Source: DATFLS01 sp964413425 (GTDB lineage Bacteria > Fidelibacterota > JAANXI01). Taken from it: 64,000 nucleotides of DNA. Position 1 is the stretch's first letter. Each line of letters starts with the position of its first letter. Below, one piece after another: positions 44,129 through 52,627 of this stretch. Below the pieces are notes generated by a model, which had not been told where the DNA came from, ran no database searches, and saw only the letters and a program-made list of their open reading frames with translations. The DNA is taken from contig CAYPST010000006.1 in assembly GCA_964413425.1 (NCBI GenBank), forward strand, positions 1 through 64,000. The letters are read 5' to 3'. A program made the position numbers and the translations under genes.

Positions 44129-44653
44129 ATATACTGACGAATAATAACACACAGAGGACGGAGAGGAGCCCCGGTGCCACCCCCACCGTGGACATCTCGA
44201 AGAGATCTCTCGGGACTGTTTTTTAAACACTCTCAGGGACATTAACAAAATTGTTCTCCATGAATAAACTGTAGTATCGGGTTCAAACAGTTATACAATG
44301 TGATCCGGCCATTTTCGATCCCGTGGAATAAGTAAAAACCCGTGTAAAGAATGATCACGAACCGATTTGGGGGCAGGAAGGGTTGTGCCACTTGGTAGCG
44401 ACGGATCCGAAGGTCCTCGCAGCTTCTGCAATGGTAGACCTGCAGGCAAAAACTACGTTTGCTTAAAGATAGGGCTCCCCATGGGGATACCTCCGGGAGA
44501 AGCCCGTTACACTGCAGGAAATTTTGTGAACTCCAATGTACAGGGGTTGTGGGAGAATTCTTTCCCAAATGAACAACTATTATCCTGATCCTCGCCATCG
44601 CACCGGGGTTAGGAGAAGATTCTCCTGTTTCGGGCCGCCCTCACGAGGTCCGG
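44129..44653. other. Intergenic region with a second inverted MITE-A-type end
   Basis: Bases 44219-44236 (TGTTTTTTAAACACTCTC) are the reverse complement of the MITE-A left end, with one difference out of 18. The region 43892-44236 may therefore be a composite or nested insertion. The remainder has small GC hairpins and no convincing gene. Confidence 0.5.
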
Positions 44654-44679
44654 TACCCCCGGCGTTCACGCCGGGGGTA
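44654..44679 (-). terminator. Strong hairpin downstream of the TPR gene
   Basis: A perfect 11-bp stem TACCCCCGGCG / CGCCGGGGGTA with a 4-nt loop occurs here. A second small hairpin GCGCCG-TTTA-CGGCGC lies at 44701-44716, between it and the gene. Both follow the minus-strand TPR gene. Neither has a good T-tract, so they could be REP-like sequences instead. Confidence 0.55.
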
Positions 44680-44767
44680 TAAGCGCCCCTACTCTCAATA
44701 GCGCCGTTTACGGCGCCGTGGATTCCTCAGCCTGAACGGCGGGCACAACGGCAATCAGATGCACCGG

Positions 44768-45529
44768 TTACAATTTCCGCAGCAGCTCCCGGGCTTCCCG
44801 TTTGTTCTCCGGATCATCGATTTCTTTGGGCGGAAGCTGGATCGCCAGCTGCAATTCCTGCCGGGCTTCTGTGTCCTGATTGTTCTCCAGATACGATTTT
44901 GCCAGCTGAAGATGATGGTTGATGTGCTCCGGGGCCAGGTCCGTCGCTCTCTGTAACAGTCTGATAGATTCATCGATGGAAGCGTCCGGCAAACCTCCGT
45001 AGACCACTTTGGCGACGGCCTTCAGCACCCAGCTCAGGGTGGTTACCTCATAGTGCCACCGGCCCAGCACATGGTACGCGGTATCATGTTCGGGATCCAG
45101 GCTGATTGCCTTCTCTGCTTCTTCTTTCACCTCCCGCGAGAGCTCCACCTTTTCCTTGCCACCACGCTGCAGGGCCACCTTGCCAACCGCAATCGCCACC
45201 CAGACATGGGCATCGGCATTGACTGAGTCCGCCCGCACTGCTCTCCGGGCATACCCCTCGGATTCCACATACAGCGCCTCTTTTTCGCGGTCAGGTGCCA
45301 GAGTGCCCTTGTCATAATACGCCCGCGCTATCCGCCACAAAACCTCAGCGTTTTGGCCCACCTGCTCTTCAGCTTCGTTCAACACTTCCAGTGCTCTGTC
45401 GGGCTGGTGTTGATCATGCCAGGCATCGGCCTGTGCAATCAGCGCATCGACAGTTTCGGCCCGGACGACGCCCAGACAGACAGCAACAGCGAGCACCGAA
45501 ATTACCAAGCGTATTCTTCGACTATCCAT
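44768..45529 (-). CDS. Exported TPR protein
   Basis: This 253-residue protein has a signal peptide (about 1-24, GVVRAE). Several tetratricopeptide helical repeats follow: DALIAQADAWHDQHQPDRALEVL, AEVLWRIARAYYDKG, AYHVLGRWHYEVT and INHHLQLAKSYLENN. A hydrophobic insert TLSWVLKAVAKVVYGG lies between repeats. Such proteins resemble RMD-type or other envelope TPR scaffolds. It is 17 bp downstream of the YjbH-like gene in the same direction, so the two are probably one operon. The function is not known. Confidence 0.82.
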   Translation of the reverse strand: MDSRRIRLVISVLAVAVCLGVVRAETVDALIAQADAWHDQHQPDRALEVLNEAEEQVGQNAEVLWRIARAYYDKGTLAPDREKEALYVESEGYARRAVRADSVNADAHVWVAIAVGKVALQRGGKEKVELSREVKEEAEKAISLDPEHDTAYHVLGRWHYEVTTLSWVLKAVAKVVYGGLPDASIDESIRLLQRATDLAPEHINHHLQLAKSYLENNQDTEARQELQLAIQLPPKEIDDPENKREARELLRKL

Positions 45530-45546
45530 TACACTGGTTCCTTCTG

Positions 45547-46314
45547 CTAAAAGTATTCCATATACACGATTTTCAACTCCCGGCTTGGAAGTGACCCGGC
45601 TTTCTGCTTGTTCCGCAGGAGGTTGTTGACATCAAATTCCACGTGAAACCGTTGCGAGAACGTCCACCGAACGGCAGCGTTCAAATAGCCGCGGCGGCGG
45701 GAGATGGCCATATCACCGGTACGATTATCATTCAGAGAGGCATCATATTCCACCATAACGGCCAGCTCATCTCCGATATCCTTATCCAGTCCGAAGAAAA
45801 GATTCGGATCCCGGTCGCCGTCGCCATCTTCCAGGGAGTAATTCATCCCGGCATGCACTCCCAGATTCCCGAGAAATCGATAATTTTTACTGAGTACCAC
45901 ATAAAATCCGGACGATTTAATTTCGTACCGCTGCAGACTATCGATATAGCTGTGATATCCCTGGGAATTAAATCCGATGGCCAGTGCGGGGTACCTCATT
46001 GTTTCATCCAGCAGACGATACTTTGCATGCACGCCGGGTTCCGGATTCCAGTCGACACTGTCCTCTCCAATGATACCGGTGCCGCCATAAGAAACCCCCA
46101 GGAGGAACCTCCCGGTCAACCCCACCATAATGTTTCCCAACACGCCTCCTTCGGGCATCATCCGGATCTCTGTGGCGTAACTCCCCTGCTCCAAACTCCC
46201 GGCAGTGGGGGTGTTAATCAAGACGGGAGGCTGGGGATAAAACTTCACCTGTGCATGGACTGGGGGAATGAACAGGATTGCACACAGCGCTAAAAATACT
46301 CTTTTTTTTCCCAT
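45547..46314 (-). CDS. YjbH-like outer-membrane beta-barrel protein
   Basis: About 255 residues are expected from the ATG at 46314, which has AGAGGGA upstream. A signal peptide (1-21, PPVHAQ) is followed by many amphipathic beta strands ending in IVYMEYF with a terminal Phe. Segments such as INTPTAGSLEQGSYATEIRMMPEGGVLGNIMVGL and YPALAIGFNSQGYH resemble the YjbH/WaaM-like outer-membrane family linked to exopolysaccharide in other bacteria. The start and the family assignment are moderately supported. It is coupled to the TPR gene. Confidence 0.72.
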   Translation of the reverse strand: MGKKRVFLALCAILFIPPVHAQVKFYPQPPVLINTPTAGSLEQGSYATEIRMMPEGGVLGNIMVGLTGRFLLGVSYGGTGIIGEDSVDWNPEPGVHAKYRLLDETMRYPALAIGFNSQGYHSYIDSLQRYEIKSSGFYVVLSKNYRFLGNLGVHAGMNYSLEDGDGDRDPNLFFGLDKDIGDELAVMVEYDASLNDNRTGDMAISRRRGYLNAAVRWTFSQRFHVEFDVNNLLRNKQKAGSLPSRELKIVYMEYF

Positions 46315-46416
46315 AGATTTCCCTCTACATCCCTGAGTTATTATGAGTAGTGACATCCGGAAATGATGCCGTTTTCGGGAATTTAGAGGTGACATTCCCG
46401 GATATCAATAATGTAT

Positions 46417-47595
46417 TTACCTCTCATATCTGCGGTTCCGGTCCGGTGTGCGGGAGATCACTTGTTCCTTCTCACGAGCGCCTCCGGTAAACAGCGTATA
46501 GTACTCAAGATACAAATACCGCTTATTCCGCCGCTGACCGGTGATTTCCCTGACTATGCCCTGTTCCTGCATATTGTGCAGCAGGGAACTGGCCGTGCCG
46601 AACACCACATCCAGGTACCCGGCGCACTGTTGAATATTCAGGAGAGGCTGGACATACATATAATCCAGCAGAGAGAGCGCCATCTCCGTACTGCCGGGCA
46701 GATCCCGGACTTTCTCCCGGTGTGCTCGATACATCTCTGCAACGGAGGCGAGCACATCCGCAGACCAGAGACAGGTTTCTGCAAGACTCCGCAGATAAAA
46801 CTGGAGCCACTCATTCCACTCCGCCTCCAGGAGGAGTGCCTGCAACCGGTAGGCAAACTCTACCCGGTGTTTTGCCCACATCCGGCTGAGAGAGCAGAGT
46901 GGTGATTCCAGCAAGTGATGCATGCGGAGAAACCGATGCAGCAGGAGCTGGCTCAGCAACCCATTCCCCCGGCGAAAAGGCTGCAGCAGCGTCCACTGGG
47001 CCTCCAGTATTCCCGCTTTTATCAACGCAGGATAGTCCTGGCTCTCCTCCAGAAATACCCCGAAATCGCCTGTGAGTGATTGCAGATCATTCCCAGCCGG
47101 CGGAGTATATTGCTTACCATGCCTGCCCGGTATCAGCGAAGCCACCGGGGACTGATCACCTCGTATCGAGCCGGCACGTTCGGAAATTCCGCGAAAACAC
47201 TGCCGGTGGAGCATTGATAAGAAGGGCAAAGAAAGTGGTGAATCCGTTTCCTCCGCGGCCCCACCAGCGGCGATCTCAACATACCGGGAGAGCGCCGTGA
47301 GATCAGGGGATGCCGCTTCTGTCTCCAGCAGGGAATCTTCCAGGACCTCCAGCGGAGTATGGTGGCTCCCCTCATTCTCCAGCGTCCAGACACCATTCCA
47401 GAGCGCAAACAAACGACTCACACCTGTCAGATGTGGCACATGACGAGATGAACCCCGAACCTGCCCGATGGCATAAGCGGCCGTGGTCAGGGCCTGCAGC
47501 AGGTCACCAGTATACTCCAGCCGGATGCCCCCGGCAATTGGACGCGGTCGTCTCTCTGTGCTTTCCGGCGTCGGTCTCTGTGCGGCTCTTTCCAT
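46417..47595 (-). CDS. Fic-fold protein with degenerate active site
   Basis: This 392-residue protein has the full architecture of Fic/DOC-family proteins: an N-terminal helical domain (about 20-135), the PGRHGKQYTPPAGNDLQSL flap segment, the Fic core, and a C-terminal winged helix (about 320-375; LLNIQQCAGYLDVVFGTASSLL). The catalytic motif HPFxxGNGR is altered to Q205-PFRRGNG-L213: the catalytic His is Gln, the acidic residue is Arg and the following Arg is Leu. AMP transfer is therefore unlikely, and it may be a regulator or binding protein. It is divergent from the ParB-like gene with a palindrome between them. Confidence 0.8.
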   Translation of the reverse strand: MERAAQRPTPESTERRPRPIAGGIRLEYTGDLLQALTTAAYAIGQVRGSSRHVPHLTGVSRLFALWNGVWTLENEGSHHTPLEVLEDSLLETEAASPDLTALSRYVEIAAGGAAEETDSPLSLPFLSMLHRQCFRGISERAGSIRGDQSPVASLIPGRHGKQYTPPAGNDLQSLTGDFGVFLEESQDYPALIKAGILEAQWTLLQPFRRGNGLLSQLLLHRFLRMHHLLESPLCSLSRMWAKHRVEFAYRLQALLLEAEWNEWLQFYLRSLAETCLWSADVLASVAEMYRAHREKVRDLPGSTEMALSLLDYMYVQPLLNIQQCAGYLDVVFGTASSLLHNMQEQGIVREITGQRRNKRYLYLEYYTLFTGGAREKEQVISRTPDRNRRYER

Positions 47596-47727
47596 ATGGC
47601 CACCTAATCACCAGATACGCAAAAAATGCCATTGATCATTTATTTGAATATTCCACGTATATTTGAAACAGCAACACCCCAAAGTAGAGCTATTTCCCCC
47701 GGGATACAATAGTTTTATTTTATTATT

Positions 47728-47749
47728 ATCATATTTCTTCAAATATGAT
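47728..47749. promoter_or_regulatory. Palindromic operator candidate between Fic and ParB-like genes
   Basis: The perfect inverted repeat ATCATATTT-CTTC-AAATATGAT lies in an AT-rich 255-bp divergent promoter region. It is suitable for a dimeric regulator. One of the two flanking gene products (the winged-helix Fic protein or the ParB-like protein) is a natural candidate, but this is inference. Confidence 0.5.
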
Positions 47750-47850
47750 TGAATATAGGGGTGCGCCGCACATTTTCCTTTTTCCGGATATCCCTGCTTC
47801 TCTCATAAGATCTTGATCATGAGCAGGGGATGGAGTAGACTGTACCTGTC

Positions 47851-48804
47851 ATGAGAGCCATCCAGGATATACCAATAGCCGATATTCTGCCGAATGATAC
47901 TACCTATCGATATCACTACCGAAAGTATGAACGGGATGAATTACTTCGGTCGATCCGGGAGCTTGGACTTCATACGCCTCTTCTGCTGGAGGAGACAGGC
48001 GATGGATTCAGAATAATCCACGGTTTCCGCAGATATGCCTGTGCACGGCGGCTCCATCTTCAGACGGTTCCCTGTTTCATCTCTGGTCGACGCGGGATAC
48101 CAAATTTGCGGGATTCTCTCATAGATAATCGGGTGCAGGCCCCCTTCAATCTGTATGAACAATCGCAGGCGCTCCACAGGGCTCATGAACTCGGTGCCAC
48201 AACCACTGAGGTGATTAACGACATTCTTCCGCTGCTCGACCTGCAACCCCATAAAAATGTATATGACCAGTATAGAGGCTTCCGGCGGCTGCCTGAATCT
48301 CTTATCGAATTTTTTGTCGATAAAGATATTGCCATCAGCCGCACACTAATTTTTCAGGATCTGGATTCCGAGGGACTGAATATTGCGCTGGAATTGCTCG
48401 AGACGTTTTCACCGGGAATTAATTTGCTGGAGGAATTGATGACCAACCTGTATGAAATCAGCCGGCGGGAAGAGCGACCTGTTCAGGGCATCTTTGAGGA
48501 ATTATGCGTCTCCGACATCCTTGAGCGGAATCCGCAGCCGCATCTGGCGTTAGGGGAGATCCGACGGAAAATCCATGAATACCGGTATCCGGTGCTTACG
48601 GAAACCCATCGGCAGATCCAGCAATTGGCGGATTCTCTGGAGTTGGGCTCGCAGGCAAACATCCGCTGGGATAAACGGCTGGAGGATCGGGGCGTCAACG
48701 TCTCTTTCCACTGGGAGCAGGTGGAAGATATTAAAGAGACGGCCCGGTTGCTCACAGTACCGGAGAATCTTAACCTGTTTCGGGAAATCTTCGAGAAAGT
48801 CTGA
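47851..48804 (+). CDS. Stand-alone ParB-like (ParB N-terminal domain) protein
   Basis: This 317-residue protein has a ParB/sulfiredoxin-fold domain (about 6-95): ELLRSIRELGLHTPLLLEE, then HGFRRYACARRL, which occupies the place of the GERR-type CTP-binding motif. A helical region follows (about 105-170, with SQALHRAHELGATTTEV), where ParB proteins carry a helix-turn-helix. The remaining C-terminal half has no recognised domain. There is no parA next to it, so chromosome partition is unlikely. Such orphan proteins are plasmid-, phage- or island-associated regulators or nucleases. It is divergent from the Fic-fold gene. Confidence 0.78.
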   Translation: MRAIQDIPIADILPNDTTYRYHYRKYERDELLRSIRELGLHTPLLLEETGDGFRIIHGFRRYACARRLHLQTVPCFISGRRGIPNLRDSLIDNRVQAPFNLYEQSQALHRAHELGATTTEVINDILPLLDLQPHKNVYDQYRGFRRLPESLIEFFVDKDIAISRTLIFQDLDSEGLNIALELLETFSPGINLLEELMTNLYEISRREERPVQGIFEELCVSDILERNPQPHLALGEIRRKIHEYRYPVLTETHRQIQQLADSLELGSQANIRWDKRLEDRGVNVSFHWEQVEDIKETARLLTVPENLNLFREIFEKV

Positions 48805-49156
48805 GTAAAGAATAGAGGAGGAGTATTTACTTTGTCTTTATCGACTATGCGAGTATCCAATTCTTCTGTGCTAAATAAGTGTGTAAAATGGTGCAGCGTC
48901 CTGAGCGACGGTTCAAACAGTTCTGTGTGTCAGCATCCGCAACACTGCCAGCACCCGTCAACTGGGGCTTGATTATAGATAATCTCAAGTGATGCACAGT
49001 CCGGCATCAAATCGGTTTTTGGTAAGCATCCCCCAGCAATCACCTCTCGGATCATATGTTGTTGACCTTTGTGATAGGCTCCTGTATGCACAAACGCCCC
49101 GGATTGCACCAGGGCATACGAGTCTTCGTCCACCGGTATCCCGGAGATGTTAAGAT
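48805..49156. other. Intergenic region, possible small ORF
   Basis: A 67-codon minus-strand frame (48930-49133, GTG start, Cys-rich end CWQCCGC) follows the coiled-coil gene by 24 bp. It has no recognisable family and a poor ribosome-binding site. I do not call it a gene. Nothing else is seen. Confidence 0.3.
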
Positions 49157-49620
49157 CTACCCGACCAGCTTCAATGCAGCGAAGATGACGCCGGTCCAGG
49201 CAACGACGAACATGAGGGTCCAGCGGAGGTTGCGATCAATCTTCTCTTCCAACCGCTGCATGTTGCCTTCCAGCCGTTGCATNNNNNNNNNNNNNNNNNN
49301 NNNNNNNNNNNNNNNNNNNNNNNNNNNNNNNNNNNNNNNNNNNNNNNNNNNNNNNNNNNNNNNNNNNNNNNNNNNNNNNNNNTGCCTTCCAGCCGTTGCA
49401 TATTGCCTTCCAGCCTGCCTTCCAGCCGCTGCATGTTGCCTTCCAACCGCTGCATCCCGGATGTCTGTTTTTCCTCCAGCCGCTGTAATGCTGCTATCTG
49501 CTGGTCTTCGGATCGGCGAATATACGCTTGCATAGCCACAATGCCATCATCCCCAATCTTGGACTCCAGAACGTTATGTGCTTCCCGCCGGGCCTTATCA
49601 GCTGTATCTTCTTCAGCCAT
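49157..49620 (-). CDS. Heptad-repeat coiled-coil protein with C-terminal membrane anchor (gap inside)
   Basis: The N-terminus (MAEEDTADKARREAHNVLES) leads into repeated 7-residue units MQRLEGN, encoded by a 21-bp tandem repeat, which form a long coiled coil. One hundred N (49283-49382) interrupt the repeats. On the far side the reading frame resumes as MQRLEGNMQRLEEKIDR, then a transmembrane helix (WTLMFVVAWTGVIFAALKL) and a stop at 49157-49159. The arbitrary gap length breaks the formal reading frame, so the true length is unknown. The layout resembles Bdr/DUF1640-like proteins with coiled coil plus C-terminal anchor, but the family is uncertain. Confidence 0.75.
49283..49382. other. Assembly gap (100 N)
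   Basis: Exactly 100 N stand between identical 21-bp repeats (CCTTCCAGCCGTTGCAT on both sides). This is a conventional unknown-size gap caused by repeat collapse. Confidence 0.99.
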
Positions 49621-49841
49621 TTTTATCCTCTCTTTTCTTTATTATCGGTATTCGGGCGGGTGAAGTCAAGCTTTCAGGCACGCATGCTACACCCTCCTCC
49701 ATCTCGCTGGAACAGGCCGACGAAGAGGAGACCCAGCAGACCTGGGTGAAGGAATGCTCTTGTGCCAGCCGGCTATACAGTCTGTAGACACATCTGTGAC
49801 CTGGGCCCCTTCGAAAACATCGCACCCTCCCTTACTCTTTT

Positions 49842-50032
49842 ATGACTATTAAGTTAGCTCAGGAAAAAAAATGATTTGGATGCGCAACCTGCATTGGAGA
49901 GTCGTTTCCCCGGTTGGATCGGGATCTTGGACATGCAACGGCTCTCCAGCACATGAAGAGTGGCCCCAAGCCCGCAAAGTATCCCGTTCGGCTTCCTTGC
50001 CTGTGATGTTCCTGAACAGATTTCATAGCCAT
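49842..50032. mobile_element. MITE-B copy 2 (191 bp)
   Basis: The ends ATGACTATTAAGTTAGCTCA (left) and TGAACAGATTTCATAGCCAT (right) are imperfect inverted copies. The direct repeat ACTCTTTT flanks it (49834-49841 and 50035-50042), with two extra bases on the right. It has no coding capacity. The rest of 49621-50192 shows nothing else. Confidence 0.7.
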
Positions 50033-50192
50033 ACACTCTTTTAACTCCAGAGATCAAATCACAGATAAATGAAACTTATCACTGGTATTTGCCGTTGGGA
50101 TTTTATACAGTATTTTCATGAATGTGGGGGTACCATGAGGCGGAAAAACCGATAACTTCATCTCTGATAAAAAAACAGACAGGATAGAAACG

Positions 50193-51386
50193 ATGAAACG
50201 GGTATCCGTGAATTCGCTGCTTATTGATACGGCGGTCAAAGATTCGACTCTCGTGCAAAATTATCTGAAATCCCTCCCAGCTGCGGAGGTAGAATACATT
50301 GAGGATCCGGATGCGGAGAAGGAGAAGTTTCTGCGCGAGACCTCGTCCAATGGCAAGCGGAAAATCTTTTTAACAAAGAAAAAGGGGCATGTGGTGAAAC
50401 AATGTCCCGGAACAGATCGCACCTATCGCTGCTGCAATTATCATGTCATCAATCAGACCTCCGGATGTCCCATCGATTGCACTTACTGCATTTTGCAGTT
50501 CTATCTGAACAATCCGGTGACCACCGTGTACGCCGATACCGAAAATCTGGCTCAGGAAATCCGCGAAAAAGTGCGCAGCCAGCCCGACCGGTTCTTCCGG
50601 ATTGGCACCGGGGAGCTGACCGATTCGCTGGCCTTTGACGACTACAGCAAATTCTCCCGGGAAATTATCCCGATTTTCACGGAGCTGCCCAATGTGCTGC
50701 TGGAATTGAAAACCAAATCCAACACCGTGGGGAATCTCCTGGATATGGACCATCAGGGAAAGGTGGTCTGTTCCTGGTCGGTGAATCCGTCTGAGGTGGT
50801 AGCCGCAGAGGAATTTAAGGCTGCCAATTTTTCCGAACGACTGGAATCCATGGCAGCGGTTCAGGAGCGGGGTTTTAAACTGGGGCTGCATTTCGACCCA
50901 ATACTTTATTACAAAGAGTGGAGACGTGGCTATCACGATCTGATACGCCGCCTGTTTGAGGTCGTCCGTCCTGACCGGGTAACCTGGATCAGTATGGGGA
51001 GCCTGCGGTTTCCTCCCGAAATGAAGGCCAAAATCATTGCGAAATTTCCAAAGACGAAGATTGTCTACCAGGAGCTTATCAAAGGGAATGACGGTAAAAT
51101 GCGATATGTCAAACCGCTGCGATTGCAGCTCTATAAACAGATCTACCAGTGGATTCGGGAATACGGGGGTGAGGATCTCTTTATTTATTTCTGCATGGAA
51201 AACGCCGAAATCTGGGAGCGGGTCATGGGGTGGGCACCGGAATCCAACGAGCACCTGGATTACCTGTTTGCTGAAAGCCTGTATCGCCGGTTTCCGGACC
51301 TCATGGACTCACCGCCTGACCGCCAGGTCTATGAGCGGGGCAGGCCTTTGCATCATGAGAAAGCCGGGGGCGTTATGGGCATCTGA
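50193..51386 (+). CDS. Radical SAM protein of the spore-photoproduct-lyase-like (SPL) family
   Basis: This 397-residue protein has a CxxxCxxC cluster (C92-C96-C99 in SGCPIDCTYCILQFY) to bind [4Fe-4S] and AdoMet. Upstream of it, KKKGHVVKQCPGTDRTYRCC is shared with SPL-family proteins. Further motifs are FRIGTGELTDSLAFDDYSKF and LHFDPILYYKEW. B. subtilis SplB repairs spore photoproduct in DNA. Homologues in non-spore-formers are uncharacterised, and nothing here suggests sporulation. AGGA precedes the ATG. It is monocistronic. Confidence 0.88.
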   Translation: MKRVSVNSLLIDTAVKDSTLVQNYLKSLPAAEVEYIEDPDAEKEKFLRETSSNGKRKIFLTKKKGHVVKQCPGTDRTYRCCNYHVINQTSGCPIDCTYCILQFYLNNPVTTVYADTENLAQEIREKVRSQPDRFFRIGTGELTDSLAFDDYSKFSREIIPIFTELPNVLLELKTKSNTVGNLLDMDHQGKVVCSWSVNPSEVVAAEEFKAANFSERLESMAAVQERGFKLGLHFDPILYYKEWRRGYHDLIRRLFEVVRPDRVTWISMGSLRFPPEMKAKIIAKFPKTKIVYQELIKGNDGKMRYVKPLRLQLYKQIYQWIREYGGEDLFIYFCMENAEIWERVMGWAPESNEHLDYLFAESLYRRFPDLMDSPPDRQVYERGRPLHHEKAGGVMGI

Positions 51387-51595
51387 CCTCCGGCCGCCAC
51401 GCTGAGGTCTCCCAGGCTCCACTCAATGGTTGATACTTCACATCATACGCATTGGCTTCTCTCTGCCAGATACTCTGGACCTCATATAAACGGATTGCCG
51501 TTTCCTGCCGGCTAATGCACGGAACCCGCAGCCGCCTGTTCCAATGGGATGGTGCTTTTCCGTTCTGTTTCCGCTTCCGGACAAACGCCAGATGA

Positions 51596-51760
51596 TCACC
51601 CAATGGCCTCCGTGATGGTCGGATTGAGCAGACCAAACACCGCATCCCACATAGCAATCATAGGATACGGCGGTGAAGTGAGAATCAACCGGATGCTGGC
51701 ATCCTCGATGGTGTCCAGATGTTGGGAATTCGAAAAAATCACCTGGTGATGGGTTTGCAT
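51596..51760 (-). pseudogene. Truncated DNA methyltransferase (N-terminal remnant)
   Basis: An ATG at 51760 with AAGGGA upstream opens a 54-codon frame that reads MQTHHQVIFSNSQHLDTIED then SIRLILTSPPYPMIAMWDAVF. TSPPYPM is the catalytic (motif IV) Pro-Pro-Tyr of amino-methyltransferases, in the context of one N6/N4 family. The frame stops at 51596-51598, where a normal enzyme would continue for about 250 more residues. No continuation of the enzyme was recognised in other frames downstream. This is a decayed restriction-modification or orphan methylase gene. It is adjacent to R1 copy 3. Confidence 0.7.
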
Positions 51761-51870
51761 AAGAAGTCCCTTCTCTGTTGGATGCAAAGATACGGAGGGA
51801 GCAAGATCTCTGCAAACCGATGCATCTCTGCGTTTCACAAAAATGGCGTACAGATGAACACAGAAACAGG

Positions 51871-52040
51871 GGATCACCACGGATCCCCTTCCACCTGCTC
51901 CCCATCACTTACTTATATACCTTTGTACAGATGTACCTATGCACCTATATACCCGGATGTTGGGGGCGGTGAGGATGGGCACTCTTTACTCCTATCTCTT
52001 TTCTCTTAACTTTTATCTACATTCGTGTGCTATTCTTTTC
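51871..52040 (+). repeat. Dispersed repeat R1, copy 3 (partial)
   Basis: This matches the right two-thirds of R1 copy 1, from the CCATCACTTACTTATATACC block to the GTGCTATTCTTTT end. The tandem 8-bp array here has about five units, one more than copies 1 and 2, and the palindrome is one base off (GTACAGATGTAC, 51925-51936). The left third of R1 is missing. The lipoprotein gene starts about 70 bp further on. Confidence 0.75.
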
Positions 52041-52109
52041 CAATTAAAGAATCAACAGGCGTAATTTACTTGACTGCAAAACAATCTCCCGCTAATATCA
52101 TCACAGATC

Positions 52110-52625
52110 ATGAAACCTTATCTCCTCCTTTTCATATTGCCTGTTATGCTGGTCTGGTCCTGTGAACACGGGCTACAGCCGGCTCCCGGGTTCCAGGGGA
52201 CGGTCACGTTTCCCAGTGATGACACCGGGAAGGTGCTCTGGCCGGACTCATTGGCCGGGGCGGTGGTCGCATTTGCCGATGTATCGAATCTAAATCTCCT
52301 GAGACTCACTTTTCCCCAGGTGATTCGAAATATCCTGGGGTATACCAATCCCCTGGACACATCCAGAACGCAACAACCGTATTTTTTGCAGGCATTCCCC
52401 GGGAGATACTATGTGGCAGGCGTGATCGCCACGACTGTCCCTATAAGTACAATCCTGGGACAACCTCTTGATTCCCTGGCCGCCCACCCGGAGTATTTTC
52501 ATATACTGGGACTCTACGGAAATCCGGAGGCAATTATCCCATTCCGATTTGTGGCCGTGGATGATGAAGAGATCACCTCCGGCATTGATATCCATTGTGA
52601 CTTTCAATTTACGATCGACTTTTAG
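52110..52625 (+). CDS. Lipoprotein paired with a TonB-dependent receptor
   Basis: This 171-residue protein has a lipoprotein signal peptide with lipobox LVWSC (C18). A beta-sandwich-like domain follows, with the segment GFQGTVTFPSDD near the start and PGRYYVAGVIATTV in the middle. No named family is recognised. It lies 2 bp from the TonB-dependent receptor gene, so the two are coupled and the lipoprotein probably acts at the outer membrane with that receptor, as SusD-type or other substrate-binding lipoproteins do. It is not itself a SusD homologue by eye. Confidence 0.78.
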   Translation: MKPYLLLFILPVMLVWSCEHGLQPAPGFQGTVTFPSDDTGKVLWPDSLAGAVVAFADVSNLNLLRLTFPQVIRNILGYTNPLDTSRTQQPYFLQAFPGRYYVAGVIATTVPISTILGQPLDSLAAHPEYFHILGLYGNPEAIIPFRFVAVDDEEITSGIDIHCDFQFTIDF

Positions 52626-52627
52626 AT

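Noticed and set aside
44242..44598. 118-codon minus-strand frame in the repeat-rich region
   Set aside because: The translation shows no family or good start, and the region contains element ends and hairpins, so it is likely non-coding.
45643..46293. 216-codon plus-strand frame antisense to the YjbH-like gene
   Set aside because: It has no motif or signal, and overlaps a gene with a signal peptide and an outer-membrane C-terminus on the other strand.
49240..49470. Regular repeats suggestive of a CRISPR array
   Set aside because: The 21-bp units are contiguous, lack spacers and encode a heptad coiled coil; no cas gene is present.
50193..51386. Evidence for sporulation from the SPL-like gene
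   Set aside because: SPL-family radical SAM proteins occur in many non-spore-formers, and the rest of the window is typical of a diderm without spore genes.
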